NCBI GenBank assembly: GCA_946886275.1
Contig: CAMPIH010000154.1
Span: 1-5,177 of the forward strand
Direction of reading: 5' to 3'
Length of the DNA: 5,177 bases
Source: an uncultured Sphingosinicella sp.
GTDB lineage: Bacteria > Pseudomonadota > Alphaproteobacteria > Sphingomonadales > Sphingomonadaceae
The position numbers and the translations under genes were made by a program. The notes below the pieces were generated by a model. It did no database searches, was not told where the DNA came from, and worked only from the letters and a program-made list of their open reading frames with translations. Position 1 is the stretch's first letter; every line of letters begins with the position of its first letter. This document shows positions 1 through 5,177 of this stretch, piece by piece.

Positions 1-722
1 GCCGTATCGCAGGCGGACAGGATGATCAGGTCGGCATCGAGCTGGAGATCGAAAATCTCGGCAAAGGTGAGCAGCCCGTCCGACGCGCCGCCGCCGAAGC
101 TGGTCAGAAGCGCCGGGCGGGCCGGGCATTCCGGCCGCGGCGGCGTGACGAGACCGTGAGTGGCGAAATGGAGGATCCGATATTCATCGAGATCGCTGCG
201 TCGCTTGATCGCCGTGTCGGTGAAGGCGTCGCCAGTGACGATCTCCGTCTCGTCCGGCTTGCCCTCGGCTATGGCGCGGCTCGCGGTGAACAATTCGGCC
301 GGCGAGATCGGGCGGTTCCACACCGAAAGCGACCAGTCGCAGCCATCGGCCACGGCGCCGCCGCGAGTCGATCCGGTCTGGACGCCGGCCTGGAAGAAGC
401 CGCTGTTCGGGCTGTTCTGGCCGAAGCCGATATATTCGGCTCTGGCGTCCGACCTCGGCGCCTGGCGGACGTCCCGGAACGCGGCCGCCGAGACGGCCGT
501 GCTGATGTCGCGGTCACGTCCCAGCCAGGGAATGCCGGTGAAGTCGAAGCCGTCGGCATTGGGTTGGGCCGCGCGTTGCCGATAGGCTTCCACCGCCGCT
601 TCCTCGGTGACGAGCAGATTGGCCGGCAAGGTCAGCATCGCGCCGTCGGGTTCGAAGACGAGGTGGCGGGTCGCCGCGAGCTCGGCCGCGACCGGCGCGA
701 ACAGGGCCTGATAGAGCTGGTG
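1..722 (-). other. CHAT peptidase domain (residues 671 to beyond 910)
   Basis: The domain opens with HQLYQALFAPVAAEL and the strand-turn LVFEPDGAMLTLPANLL (691-707), which match the usual CHAT start (P-dG-L-lP). The His motif HFATHG (855-860) and the Cys motif ILSACDT (904-910) give the catalytic dyad His859/Cys908. Two other Cys, 798 (ADGCDW) and 869 (PECPA), could pair and leave Cys908 as the only free thiol. The final segment, usually carrying an AGA and SLW-type motif, is beyond the left edge. Confidence 0.92.
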
Positions 723-2732
723 GGAAAGAGCGACGTCGAAAGGATAGGTCATCTGCTGACCGTCCTCGACGACCGAGATCGTGTCCCTGAGGGCACCGAC
801 CTGGCGTTCCAGCTCGTCCGGCGGGACGGCGATCCGGAAGGCACGAGCCGTCGTCGGGGTCGCGAAGACGGCATAGGCGTCGTCCTCGAGCACCGTCATC
901 TTGTAATAGGCCTCGCCTTCCCGAAGCAGCGCCTGCATCTCCGGCAGGGTCATGGCGCCGCCGGCGACGACCCGGTAGCGCGGATAAGCGGCAAGGCGCG
1001 CCTGGGTCGCGGCCTGGTCCTGCTGCATTTGTTCGAGCGAGGCGCGAAGAGTCTGCGCCCGCGCCCGTTCGGCGACGGTCGCCGTCTCGAGCGCATCCAG
1101 CCGGGCGATATCGACCCGGCTTCGTTCGATGTCGCGAGTGAGCGTTACCGACTGCCGGAACAGGCTGGCGGCCTCGTCGCTTCCGCCGGACAGCTCGCGC
1201 GCAAGCACCGCCTGGGTTTGCGCGACTCCGGGCCGAATCAGAACCTGGCTTGCCGTGAACAGCTCGGCGACGGCCGCAGGATCGTCGCCGCGCTGCGCCA
1301 GCAACGCGAAATAGGGGGCGAGGACGCCTCGAAGAATCGGCGAGCTCCGTCCGCTGTCGGCATTGGCCGCGACGATCTGGCGGAACAGCGCCGACGCCTC
1401 GTCGCTTCGGCCGTGCCGCGCCAGATAGGCCGCAAGGCGTCCCTGAGCGCTCAGGAGCGCCGCCGATCCAGGATAATCCGTCTCGAGCAGAGCCACCGCG
1501 GAACGGTGCTCACTTTCGGCCTCGGGGAGATTGCCGGCGGCCTCCGCAATGTCGGCCAGCTCGCCGCGGATCTGGGCCCGCATCCAGACGGTCGCGGCGA
1601 TTCGGCCGCCGCGGATCGCGAACAGCTCGCCGAGCGCCCGATTGAGGGGCCCGACCGCCTGCTCCGGCTGCCCCTGGAGACGAAGCACCGTTCCGCGAAG
1701 CTGGAGCGCCTGGCCGTCGAGGATCTGCGCCTTGTCCGCCGCCGTGAGGCCGTCGGCGCCGCCGAGCCGGCGAGACCCGGGCGATTCGGCGGACAGCCGC
1801 GCCGCCGTCGGCCGATCGATGACGAGCGAGCGTAGCGAGCCGGCCACCCCCACTTCGGGGATCGGTCGCGAAAGCTCGGCCAGCGCCTCCTCGGGAAGAC
1901 CCTGGTTGAGCAGGTGCATGGTCCGGTAGTTGCGAAGCCGGCGGGCGATGACCGGGTCGGTTCCGGCCAGAGCGGCGGCGCTTGCGAACAGGGCCTCGGC
2001 CTCGCCGAAGCGGCCGAGATTCGATTTCTGAAGCGCTTCGTTGACCAGCGCCTCGGCCCGGTTCTGCTCGGCGCCCTCGCTCGAAAGGACCGCTCCGAAG
2101 AATTCCGCCGCCTCGGCATAATTGCCGGCATTGTTGCGGCGATAGGCCTCGGCCAGCGCACGGTCCGGATCCAGCGTTCCCGCCTGGGCCCGGGCGAAGG
2201 CGGCCGAATCGCCGGCCCCGGTGGTCGCGACCGAGACCTCCCCTTCGGCGACCTGATCGGAGACGACGCTCCGGAGCGCCAGGCGAAGCGCGCTGTCATA
2301 ACCGCCGAGCCCTTCCGCGACATAAAGCGTATCGCCGCGCCCGACGAGATAGACGTTGTAGGCGACGTCGCTGTCCCTGGTTCGGCAGGACAGGGTCGGG
2401 ACGGTGCCGAGATCGTCGACCTCGACCCCCGCGCCCGGACTGCATCCGACCCGGTCGGAACGGATCGCGGCGAGCCGTGCTGCCGGATCTCCGCCGCGGA
2501 GCCGAAGCGCATAGACATTGCCGATCGGGACCGCAGCGTCGCGGCAGATGATCGCGTAGCCGCGGTCGAACATGTCTTCCAGAGCGGGATCGACGACGAG
2601 CGACTGGGCCGCGCACAGCAAGCTGGCGCCGGTGCCGATCCGGAAGCTCTCCTGGAGACTGACCGGCTCAGCCGATGCGGGCTGGGCCAGGGCCGCGGCG
2701 AAAGCGAGGCCGAAATAGCGAAGACCGGTCAT
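1..2732 (-). CDS. Exported CHAT-domain (caspase-like) protease with TPR repeats, 3' end cut off by the window edge
   Basis: The frame is open from the ATG at 2732-2730 to the left edge, giving 910 complete codons and no stop. It was translated by hand line by line. In order it has a signal peptide (residues 1-21), a region with four Cys (22-171), TPR-like helical repeats (about 192-535), a coiled coil (about 531-583), a linker typical of CHAT proteins (LPEMQALLREGEAYY, 596-610) and a CHAT domain from about 671. Catalytic motifs are LHFATHG (His859, codon 156-158) and LIILSACDT (Cys908, codon 9-11), joined by the family hallmark SDGLLTFAEI. CHAT proteins are clan CD cysteine peptidases related to caspases and separase, with TPRs usually binding partners or substrates. 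The signal peptide suggests action in the periplasm or beyond. Roughly 80-110 more residues are expected past the edge. The start is fixed by a good Shine-Dalgarno, the ATGA overlap with the adhesin stop and the signal peptide. The substrate is unknown; the adjoining adhesin is the obvious candidate by inference. Confidence 0.93.
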   Translation of the reverse strand, partial: MTGLRYFGLAFAAALAQPASAEPVSLQESFRIGTGASLLCAAQSLVVDPALEDMFDRGYAIICRDAAVPIGNVYALRLRGGDPAARLAAIRSDRVGCSPGAGVEVDDLGTVPTLSCRTRDSDVAYNVYLVGRGDTLYVAEGLGGYDSALRLALRSVVSDQVAEGEVSVATTGAGDSAAFARAQAGTLDPDRALAEAYRRNNAGNYAEAAEFFGAVLSSEGAEQNRAEALVNEALQKSNLGRFGEAEALFASAAALAGTDPVIARRLRNYRTMHLLNQGLPEEALAELSRPIPEVGVAGSLRSLVIDRPTAARLSAESPGSRRLGGADGLTAADKAQILDGQALQLRGTVLRLQGQPEQAVGPLNRALGELFAIRGGRIAATVWMRAQIRGELADIAEAAGNLPEAESEHRSAVALLETDYPGSAALLSAQGRLAAYLARHGRSDEASALFRQIVAANADSGRSSPILRGVLAPYFALLAQRGDDPAAVAELFTASQVLIRPGVAQTQAVLARELSGGSDEAASLFRQSVTLTRDIERSRVDIARLDALETATVAERARAQTLRASLEQMQQDQAATQARLAAYPRYRVVAGGAMTLPEMQALLREGEAYYKMTVLEDDAYAVFATPTTARAFRIAVPPDELERQVGALRDTISVVEDGQQMTYPFDVALSHQLYQALFAPVAAELAATRHLVFEPDGAMLTLPANLLVTEEAAVEAYRQRAAQPNADGFDFTGIPWLGRDRDISTAVSAAAFRDVRQAPRSDARAEYIGFGQNSPNSGFFQAGVQTGSTRGGAVADGCDWSLSVWNRPISPAELFTASRAIAEGKPDETEIVTGDAFTDTAIKRRSDLDEYRILHFATHGLVTPPRPECPARPALLTSFGGGASDGLLTFAEIFDLQLDADLIILSACDT
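984..1142 (-). other. Coiled-coil linker of the CHAT protease (residues about 531-583)
   Basis: A highly charged helical stretch (LTRDIERSRVDIARLDALE, then ERARAQTLRASLEQMQQDQ) without Pro or Gly, and with roughly heptad-spaced Leu, Ile and Ala, links the TPRs to the protease half. Such a coiled coil just before the LPEMQALLREGEAYY segment is common in CHAT proteins and may serve dimerisation or act as a spacer. Confidence 0.7.
1128..2159 (-). other. TPR-like helical repeat region of the CHAT protease (residues about 192-535)
   Basis: Degenerate TPR units can be seen from the G-x-(F/Y/L/P)-x-E-A turn: AGNYAEAAEFF (202-212), LGRFGEAEALF (239-249), QGLPEEALAEL (277-287), QGQPEQAVGPL (about 353-363), AGNLPEAESEH (399-409), HGRSDEASALF (440-450), and weaker units near 476-490 and 513-525. 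TPRs form a superhelical binding surface and commonly precede CHAT domains. Spacing is irregular, with an unassigned linker at about residues 292-335, so the exact count of six to eight is uncertain. Confidence 0.8.
2220..2669 (-). other. Unassigned four-cysteine N-terminal region of the CHAT protease (residues 22-171)
   Basis: About 150 residues between the signal peptide and the TPRs match no family I can name. Four Cys (40, 63, 97, 116) stand in contexts LLCAAQ, IICRDA, VGCSPG and LSCRTR, an even number that would suit two disulfides in an oxidising compartment. Alternating hydrophobic stretches such as VAYNVYLVG and NVYALRLRG suggest beta strands. A binding or recognition domain is a guess only. 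Confidence 0.55.
2670..2732 (-). other. Sec signal peptide of the CHAT protease (residues 1-21)
   Basis: The N-terminus has a short polar part with Arg5, a hydrophobic core (YFGLAFAAALA) and an Ala-Ser-Ala end at residues 19-21, which fits signal peptidase I cleavage before Glu22. There is no Cys at the cleavage site, so it is not a lipoprotein. The n-region carries only one positive charge, which is modest but acceptable. The protease is therefore predicted to leave the cytoplasm. Confidence 0.8.
2729..2732 (-). other. ATGA stop-start overlap between adhesin and protease
   Basis: The ATG of the protease (2732-2730) and the TGA of the adhesin (2731-2729) share two bases, a classic ATGA junction. 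Such overlaps usually mean co-transcription and translational coupling by termination-reinitiation. With no intergenic DNA, there is no room for a separate promoter or a terminator between the genes. Confidence 0.93.
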
Positions 2733-5177
2733 TGTAAATCCTCCGCATCGCAGTCGCCGTCATCGTCGCGGTCGCAGTCGCCGTCCCACAGGCTGCTGTC
2801 GCCGCCGCTGGTGACCGGCTCCTCGATCAGCGGGTCGGAGCCGAACGTCGTGTCGACGAGCGTGTCGCTGTCCGAAGCCGGAGGCAGCACCCCGGTATCG
2901 GCACTGGTCGTCGGCTCCTCGTTGAAGATCGGCTCTTCGACGATGTCCTGACCGCCCGGAAGCGGCTCTCTCGGCGACGGCAAGCGGCAGGCGCCGCTGT
3001 TGATGAAGCAGAGATTGAACTGGGCGTCGCTCGCGTAGAGACTACCGCGGCCGACGAAATCGACCTCCCTGAAGAAGTCGTTGTTGGTGACGTAGCTGCC
3101 GTCCGGATTGACCCGCCGGCCGAACGCATAGGCCTGGATCGGCTGCGACCCGGTCGGGACGATCGTCAGCGTATTCTCGCGCACCGTGATTCCGGCGAAA
3201 TCGAGGACCGAGCCGCTGTTCTGGACGAACAGGGTCGCGCCGACATGGAGCGTCACGTCGCCGGCCTCGATCGAACCGCGCGGGTTCACAGCACCGTCAT
3301 TGACGAGCAAGGCGGCATCGCGTCCCGCGAAATCGGGATCCGAAGCGAGCTGTTGAAGCACTGCGGCGCTCGCCGCCCAGATATGGTTCGACCGCATTTC
3401 GAGCGAGCCGTCGGTCATTCCCGAGGAGTCCTGAACCCGAACCGCACCGGGAGTCGCGATCTGGAGCCGCTGCGTGGCTTCGAGCGCGAGGGCGTTGCCC
3501 GCTCCAGCGTCCGCCAACCGCAACTCGCCTTCCACCTGGGCGATTCCGGGTGTGACGATCTCGACCTGGCCCGTCCTCGATGCCGAGAAGGACAGATCAC
3601 GAATGAGCAGATCGGGAGCGCGGTCCGGCGCGGTTCCGGCGGCGGGCGCCTCGATCGTCAGGCGCGCGGCGCGGATCCGATCCGCTTCCGGATCGGCGAG
3701 CGTATAGCCCGGCCCTTCCGAAGTCCCGCCGAGCACGGTCTGGCCGCTTCCGGGCTGAACGGTCAGCGAGACGAGCGACGTCTCCGATCCGCCGATCGAC
3801 GCACCGGCGCCGATCTCGATGTCCGAGGACGCGACTGAGATGGTCGGCGAGACGACCGCGCCGGTGAAGGCGGCGGCACCGCCCAGATCCAGGTCGACCG
3901 AGGCGGCGGCGATATTGTTGAACTGGCCGCTGCCGGCGGCGCTCGCCACGACGCTCGACCCGGTGTCGATCGATCCGCTGCTCGTCAGATTGCCCGTGAT
4001 AGACGTCAATTCGACCGCGCCGGGCGCGACGATATTGTCGAGACGGAGGTTGCCGCCGGCGGAGGCCGTCACGGTTCCGCCGCTCGACGCGGATCCGAGG
4101 CCGATCTCCTGGCCGGCGTCGAGAAGGACGTCGCCATCGCTGCTGGTGAAGGCGTTGCCGGTGATCGAGCCGTTCGCCGCCTCGAGCGAAAGTTCCTCGA
4201 CGACGATCACGTCGTTGAGCGCGATGTCCTCGCCTGCCTGGGCTTCGAGCCGATCGGCACGCAATGTCCCGCTGCTGGCGACGCTGCCGTTGGAGGAAAC
4301 GAGCTGGATGGCCGAGCCTGCCTCGCCATCGGCGAGGGTGAGAGTGCCGACCGAGGCGATGGTCACATTGTTGACGGCATCCACCTCGGCCGCCGTGAAG
4401 ACGCCCCCCGAGTCGGCAAGGAAATCGTTCCCCGCGGCCGCGTCCGCGATCAAGGTGTCGCCGCCGCTGTCGATTTCCACGTCGTCGCCGGCGCGGAGCA
4501 AGGTGCTGCTGAGAACGCGCCCGTCGATCGACGCCAGCTCCATCCTGTCGGCGGCACTGCCGCTGTCGAGCCGAAGATCGCCGGTCGAATGGATGACGAT
4601 GTTGCTGCCCTCGAGATTGGTCGGACCGCCCTCCGAAGATTCCGAATCCCCGTCGAAGCCCAGGCCCGTCGTGACCACGGTGCCGCCGGAGAAGGTCCCG
4701 CCGGGGCTTGCGGTGAAATCGTCGCCGGCCTGGGCGAAGGTGACGGCGATGTCGCCGTCGGCGCTCAGGTCCACATCCTCGTCGGCGGTGGCGCTGGCGA
4801 GCTCGATCGCCGCGCCCGACACGAAGATCGAGCCGTCGGCGGCGAGGGTGCCGAGATCGGCGGTCCCGCCGGTCGACACGAAGATCGAATCGCCGCTCGT
4901 CGCCGAGGCGATGGTGGCGCCGGTGGCCGAGGAAGCGAAGATCGTTCCGTCGGAGGCGAGCGTGCCGGCGTCGAGCGAACCGGCGCTGGCGAACAGGTCG
5001 ATGAAGCTAGTGCCCGTCGCATCTTCGATGTCGATATTGTCGGCCGCCGAGACGGTGAGGAAGCTGCCCGCATCGAGCAGGCCGGTGCTGAGCACGCTGC
5101 CGCCGGTCGAATTGAGCTGGACGGCCGCCACGGCATCGGCGTCGGCAAGCGCGAGGTCGCCGGCCGCCGTCACCGTG
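2729..5177 (-). CDS. C-terminal part of a large filamentous-haemagglutinin-like beta-strand-repeat adhesin (5' end outside the window)
   Basis: The frame is open from the right edge to the TGA at 2731-2729, about 816 codons. The GTG at 5173-5171 is an internal Val codon, not a start. Composition is rich in Ala, Gly, Ser, Asp, Thr and Val, with motifs such as TAAGDL, SSNGSV and LRAGDDVEI that are typical of right-handed beta-helix exoproteins of the two-partner secretion (TPS) type. Many repeat units are exactly 19 residues, like the FHA repeats of Bordetella. After the repeats (to about 3780) comes a less repetitive stretch (about 3780-3010), then CFINSGAC, an acidic tail and a Ca-loop-like end. 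Only four Cys were seen, all in the last 93 residues. There is no C-terminal autotransporter barrel or terminal aromatic residue, so export by an outer-membrane TpsB partner is likely. The TPS signal domain and any TpsB gene would lie outside the window. Adhesin or surface fibre is a family-level inference; the ligand is unknown. Confidence 0.88.
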   Translation of the reverse strand, partial: TVTAAGDLALADADAVAAVQLNSTGGSVLSTGLLDAGSFLTVSAADNIDIEDATGTSFIDLFASAGSLDAGTLASDGTIFASSATGATIASATSGDSIFVSTGGTADLGTLAADGSIFVSGAAIELASATADEDVDLSADGDIAVTFAQAGDDFTASPGGTFSGGTVVTTGLGFDGDSESSEGGPTNLEGSNIVIHSTGDLRLDSGSAADRMELASIDGRVLSSTLLRAGDDVEIDSGGDTLIADAAAGNDFLADSGGVFTAAEVDAVNNVTIASVGTLTLADGEAGSAIQLVSSNGSVASSGTLRADRLEAQAGEDIALNDVIVVEELSLEAANGSITGNAFTSSDGDVLLDAGQEIGLGSASSGGTVTASAGGNLRLDNIVAPGAVELTSITGNLTSSGSIDTGSSVVASAAGSGQFNNIAAASVDLDLGGAAAFTGAVVSPTISVASSDIEIGAGASIGGSETSLVSLTVQPGSGQTVLGGTSEGPGYTLADPEADRIRAARLTIEAPAAGTAPDRAPDLLIRDLSFSASRTGQVEIVTPGIAQVEGELRLADAGAGNALALEATQRLQIATPGAVRVQDSSGMTDGSLEMRSNHIWAASAAVLQQLASDPDFAGRDAALLVNDGAVNPRGSIEAGDVTLHVGATLFVQNSGSVLDFAGITVRENTLTIVPTGSQPIQAYAFGRRVNPDGSYVTNNDFFREVDFVGRGSLYASDAQFNLCFINSGACRLPSPREPLPGGQDIVEEPIFNEEPTTSADTGVLPPASDSDTLVDTTFGSDPLIEEPVTSGGDSSLWDGDCDRDDDGDCDAEDLQ
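2738..2773 (-). other. EF-hand/dockerin-like calcium loop at the extreme C-terminus of the adhesin
   Basis: The twelve residues DRDDDGDCDAED match the DxDxDGxxDxxD calcium-loop pattern at every defining position (1, 3, 5, 6, 9, 12) and are followed by Leu, as in dockerin and thrombospondin type 3 loops. A second, partial Asp-rich motif (DGDCD) lies just before it. Each carries one Cys, which could pair. Only one full loop is present, so a true dockerin (two loops) is unlikely. Confidence 0.55.
2740..2744 (-). promoter_or_regulatory. Shine-Dalgarno site of the CHAT protease gene
   Basis: The minus strand reads GGAGG, then seven bases, then the ATG at 2732. It is a near-ideal ribosome binding site and decides the start of the protease. 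It lies wholly inside the adhesin gene, across its codons for Glu and Asp just before the final Leu-Gln-stop, so ribosomes finishing the adhesin pass directly over it. Confidence 0.85.
2748..2785 (-). repeat. Direct repeat GACGGCGACTGCGA, two copies 24 bases apart
   Basis: The 14-base sequence occurs at 2772-2785 and again at 2748-2761, read on the minus strand, with starts 24 bases (eight codons) apart and in frame. It encodes the doubled DGDCD motif at the adhesin terminus and looks like a small tandem duplication of an eight-codon unit. Confidence 0.75.
4310..4480 (-). repeat. Three further 19-residue units in the adhesin
   Basis: Three units of exactly 19 residues follow one another, starting VEIDSGGD, FLADSGGV and VTIASVGT. 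They are bordered by a 21-residue unit (MELASIDG) and a 20-residue unit (IQLVSSNG), so the period is kept with small loop insertions. This puts the segment back in the same coil register as the first block at 4718-5059. Confidence 0.7.
4718..5059 (-). repeat. Six tandem 19-residue beta-helix units in the adhesin
   Basis: The translated stretch divides into six consecutive units of exactly 19 residues, starting LTVSAADN, IDLFASAG, TIFASSAT, SIFVSTGG, SIFVSGAA and VDLSADGD. The most alike share the core (S/T)IF(V/A)S near the start and LA(A/S)DG at the end of the preceding unit. One unit per coil of a right-handed beta-helix is the expected structure, as modelled for FHA-type repeats. Conservation is at protein level; the DNA copies have diverged. 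Confidence 0.8.

Larger units (their letters stand above)
2732..2971 (-). other. Acidic, Pro-rich C-terminal tail of the adhesin
   Basis: The last 80 residues lack the beta-helix pattern. They are rich in Asp, Glu, Pro, Ser and Thr, with EEP recurring (DIVEEPIFNEEP, LIEEPVTS), and look disordered. The tail follows the conserved-looking CFINSGAC motif (Cys codons at 3008-3010 and 2987-2989) after the last beta strands. It could be a secretion-stalling, cell-wall-spacer or protease-sensitive segment; the sequence alone does not decide. Confidence 0.7.
3941..5161 (-). repeat. Four spaced copies of a longer super-repeat in the adhesin
   Basis: A pattern of about 40-46 residues (GxLxLxD, a small-residue gap, (V/I/M)(Q/E)L, S, then G-x-(V/L)-x-S and a hydrophobic strand) recurs at 5024-5161 (GDLALAD...VQLNSTGGSVLS), 4469-4582 (GDLRLDS...MELASIDGRVLS), 4211-4348 (GTLTLAD...IQLVSSNGSVAS) and, weaker, 3941-4054 (GNLRLDN...VELTSITGNLTS). 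Each spans about two coils. This suggests growth by duplication of larger blocks than the 19-residue unit. Confidence 0.65.

Noticed and set aside
156..1835. Long plus-strand open frame of 559 codons
   Set aside because: It lies antisense to the well-supported CHAT gene. Its product is Arg- and Gly-rich with no recognisable domain. Long antisense frames are expected opposite GC-rich genes.
1451..2518. Minus-strand open frame of 355 codons inside the protease gene
   Set aside because: It is out of frame with the protease, Arg/Ser/Pro-rich and without domains. The overlapping protease frame shows TPRs and catalytic motifs.
2738..2790. A true dockerin domain at the adhesin end
   Set aside because: Dockerins need two calcium loops and the helices between them, about 60 residues. 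Only one full loop is present, right at the C-terminus.
1914..2951. Plus-strand open frame of 345 codons spanning the gene junction
   Set aside because: Antisense to the start of the protease and the end of the adhesin. Its product is low complexity (Ser-rich at the end) and mirrors the repetitive codons of the acidic tail.
3677..3696. Perfect 8-bp inverted repeat with a 4-base loop (CCGATCCG, CTTC, CGGATCGG)
   Set aside because: It lies inside the adhesin coding region with no T-run on either side, so it is not a terminator. A hairpin like this can arise by chance in GC-rich DNA.
3245..3838. Plus-strand open frame of 197 codons
   Set aside because: Antisense to the adhesin, Arg-rich, with no domain; a shadow of codon bias.
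4404..4409. Run of six C (G on the coding strand) in the adhesin as a phase-variation tract
   Set aside because: Six bases is short for slippage-driven switching, and the frame is intact here; no second tract supports it.
5171..5173. GTG as the start of the adhesin
   Set aside because: The frame continues upstream to the window edge, the residues there belong to the repeat pattern, and no signal sequence follows. It is an internal Val codon.

Overview
This is a GC-rich window that is protein-coding almost throughout, with everything I can support on the minus strand. Codon choice (mostly G or C in third positions) and the protein style suggest an alphaproteobacterium, most likely a sphingomonad. 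That placement comes from recognising the style of the proteins, not from a marker gene.

Reading along the minus strand, from right to left in window coordinates, there are two genes. The first (5177 to 2729) is the C-terminal part of a large, low-complexity, beta-strand-repeat exoprotein of the filamentous-haemagglutinin type. Its N-terminus lies beyond the right edge. It has a repeat region with a clear 19-residue period, a non-repetitive stretch, a short Cys-containing motif, an acidic Pro-rich tail and a terminal Asp/Cys calcium-loop-like motif. The second (2732 to beyond position 1) is a CHAT-family (caspase-like) protease with an export signal, a four-cysteine N-terminal region, TPR-like repeats, a coiled coil and a CHAT domain. 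The catalytic His and Cys motifs are both visible, and the last part of the domain is cut off by the left edge.

The two genes overlap by four bases (ATGA). The ribosome binding site of the protease lies inside the last codons of the adhesin, so they form one operon and are probably translationally coupled. The most interesting idea is that an exported caspase-like protease is made in step with a giant surface adhesin, possibly to process it or police its export. The layout and motifs are read from the sequence; the functional link is inference.

There is no intergenic space, and I see no RNA gene, mobile element, CRISPR array, promoter or terminator. The promoter of the operon must lie right of the window, and any terminator left of it. 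The long plus-strand reading frames are antisense shadows of these two genes.
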